Shown here: in pieces, positions 4,353-5,122 of the stretch | How the letters are laid out: every line of letters begins with the position of its first letter | Numbering within the stretch: position 1 is the stretch's first letter | DNA from: Acidobacteriota bacterium | GTDB lineage: Bacteria > Acidobacteriota > Terriglobia > Terriglobales > Acidobacteriaceae | Length of the DNA: 5,122 nt | Assembly: GCA_025353435.1 (NCBI GenBank) | Contig: JANXQR010000676.1 | Span: 1 to 5,122, forward strand | Direction of reading: 5' to 3' | Program-made: the position numbers and the translations under genes | The notes under the pieces: model-generated | The model's database searches: none | What the model saw: the letters and a program-made list of their open reading frames with translations, nothing else | What the model was told of the DNA's origin: nothing

Positions 4353-5122
4353 CTAATGGCCCGGCATCATGCCCCACAGCATCACGAATGTCATGCCGAT
4401 GACGATAATGCTGGTGCCCCAGGCGATTACGTTCCATAGCTTCGAGTTTTTGTAGGTGCCCATAAGGTCGGAGCGATTGATGAGCAGGAGCATGAGGATG
4501 ATGACGACCGGGAGCAGAACGCCGTTGAGGACCTGCGAGAGGATCGCGAAATTAATGAGCTGGACGTCTGGCAGGACAAGGACGGTGAACGCTCCACCGA
4601 CAATGAGCGCGGTGTATAGCCAGTAGAAAAACGGCGCTTCCTTGAAGTTCTTGTCGACGCCGGATTCGAAGCCGAGACCTTCGCAGACTGTGTACGAAGT
4701 CGACAGCGGAAGGATTGAAGCGGCGAACAGCGAAGCGTTGAAGAGGCCGAAGGCGAAGAGAACGAATGCGTAGTCGCCGGCAAGTGGGCGCATGGCGTCA
4801 GCGGCGTCGGAGGCAACCTGAATGGCGCCCATTCCATGGACGAAGAGTGTGGCGGCGCAGGCTACGACGATGAACCAGGCCACGATGTCGGTGAAGAAGC
4901 TGCCCACGATCACGTCGAGCCGGGACGCGGCGTAGTCCTTAACGCGGATGCCTTTTTCCACGATGGAGGACTGCAGGTAAAACTGCATCCACGGCGCGAT
5001 GGTAGTGCCTACGACACCGATGGCGGTGTAGATGTAGGACTTGTCGCGCCACACACTGCGGGGCGGCAGCGTTATGGTTGCTTCAAGTGCATCGTGCCAG
5101 CTTGGTTGTGAGAGCACACCTG
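4353..5122 (-). CDS. Nramp/SLC11-family metal transporter, C-terminal part (N-terminus beyond window)
   Basis: The last 256 or so codons of an inner-membrane Nramp-family transporter are present; the 5' end lies off the right edge. GTG 5117 is only an internal valine, because the frame stays open to the edge and TM1-TM5 are missing. Counting from that valine, about six membrane segments are visible: 29-50 (TM6), 70-94, 117-140, 164-183, 187-214 and 229-250. They match TM6-TM11 of the family. Diagnostic stretches are GVVGTTIAPWMQFYLQSS (TM6), ILPLSTSYTVCEGLGFESG (136-153), SQVLNGVLLPVVIIL and NRSDLMGTYKN. Classical Nramp proteins have Met-Pro-His in TM6 for Mn and Fe. Here the aligned residues are Ala41-Pro42-Trp43, so the substrate may differ (see findings). 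The gene converges on higBA and ends with TAG at 4353. Its upstream control is outside the window. Confidence 0.9.
   Translation of the reverse strand, partial: GVLSQPSWHDALEATITLPPRSVWRDKSYIYTAIGVVGTTIAPWMQFYLQSSIVEKGIRVKDYAASRLDVIVGSFFTDIVAWFIVVACAATLFVHGMGAIQVASDAADAMRPLAGDYAFVLFAFGLFNASLFAASILPLSTSYTVCEGLGFESGVDKNFKEAPFFYWLYTALIVGGAFTVLVLPDVQLINFAILSQVLNGVLLPVVIILMLLLINRSDLMGTYKNSKLWNVIAWGTSIIVIGMTFVMLWGMMPGH

Noticed and set aside
4836..5111. Plus-strand 91-codon frame over the transporter gene
   Set aside because: It is antisense to a membrane protein with clear Nramp motifs; the Asp, Gly and His rich translation is typical of a shadow of hydrophobic codons.
5115..5117. GTG 5117 as the start of the transporter gene
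   Set aside because: The frame continues to the window edge and the product would lack TM1-TM5, so this is an internal valine.

Overview
The window is GC-rich, ordinary-looking chromosomal DNA from what is probably an acidobacterium of the Terriglobia/Acidobacteriaceae type. This is inferred from the style of the Xer recombinase, the rhodanese and the Nramp-family protein, not from a marker gene. It holds eight protein genes, two of them cut by the window edges. I see no rRNA, tRNA, CRISPR array, insertion sequence or phage gene.

Left part, all on the minus strand (1-2105). A XerC/XerD-type tyrosine recombinase runs off the left edge with all six catalytic residues intact. Upstream of it, and read in the same direction, lies a tight two-gene operon. 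Its first gene encodes an exported rhodanese-like protein with an unusual cysteine-rich active loop. Its second encodes an exported TlpA/ResA-type thioredoxin-fold protein with a WCEPC motif. The two genes are 3 bp apart, and the TlpA gene's ribosome binding site lies inside the end of the rhodanese gene. The pair suggests a joint thiol or sulfur-redox function outside the cytoplasm.

Middle part, plus strand (2278-3598). After a 172-bp divergent intergenic region come a phosphoserine-phosphatase-like HAD hydrolase and a MutT/NudG-type Nudix hydrolase with a perfect Nudix box. The MutT gene starts with GTG. A 7-bp inverted repeat sits just before that start.

Right part (3599-5122). A toxin-first HigBA toxin-antitoxin pair follows. 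Its promoter places the transcription start at or next to the toxin's GTG codon, which implies a leaderless toxin message, while the antitoxin has a textbook Shine-Dalgarno. A strong hairpin separates higA from a convergent minus-strand gene for the C-terminal part of an Nramp-family transporter. In that protein the usual metal-binding Met-Pro-His of TM6 reads Ala-Pro-Trp.

No large new system is evident. The most interesting points are the initiation asymmetry of the toxin-antitoxin operon, the enlarged Cys-rich rhodanese loop paired with a TlpA protein, the altered Nramp metal site, and two mutually exclusive hairpins between mutT and higB.
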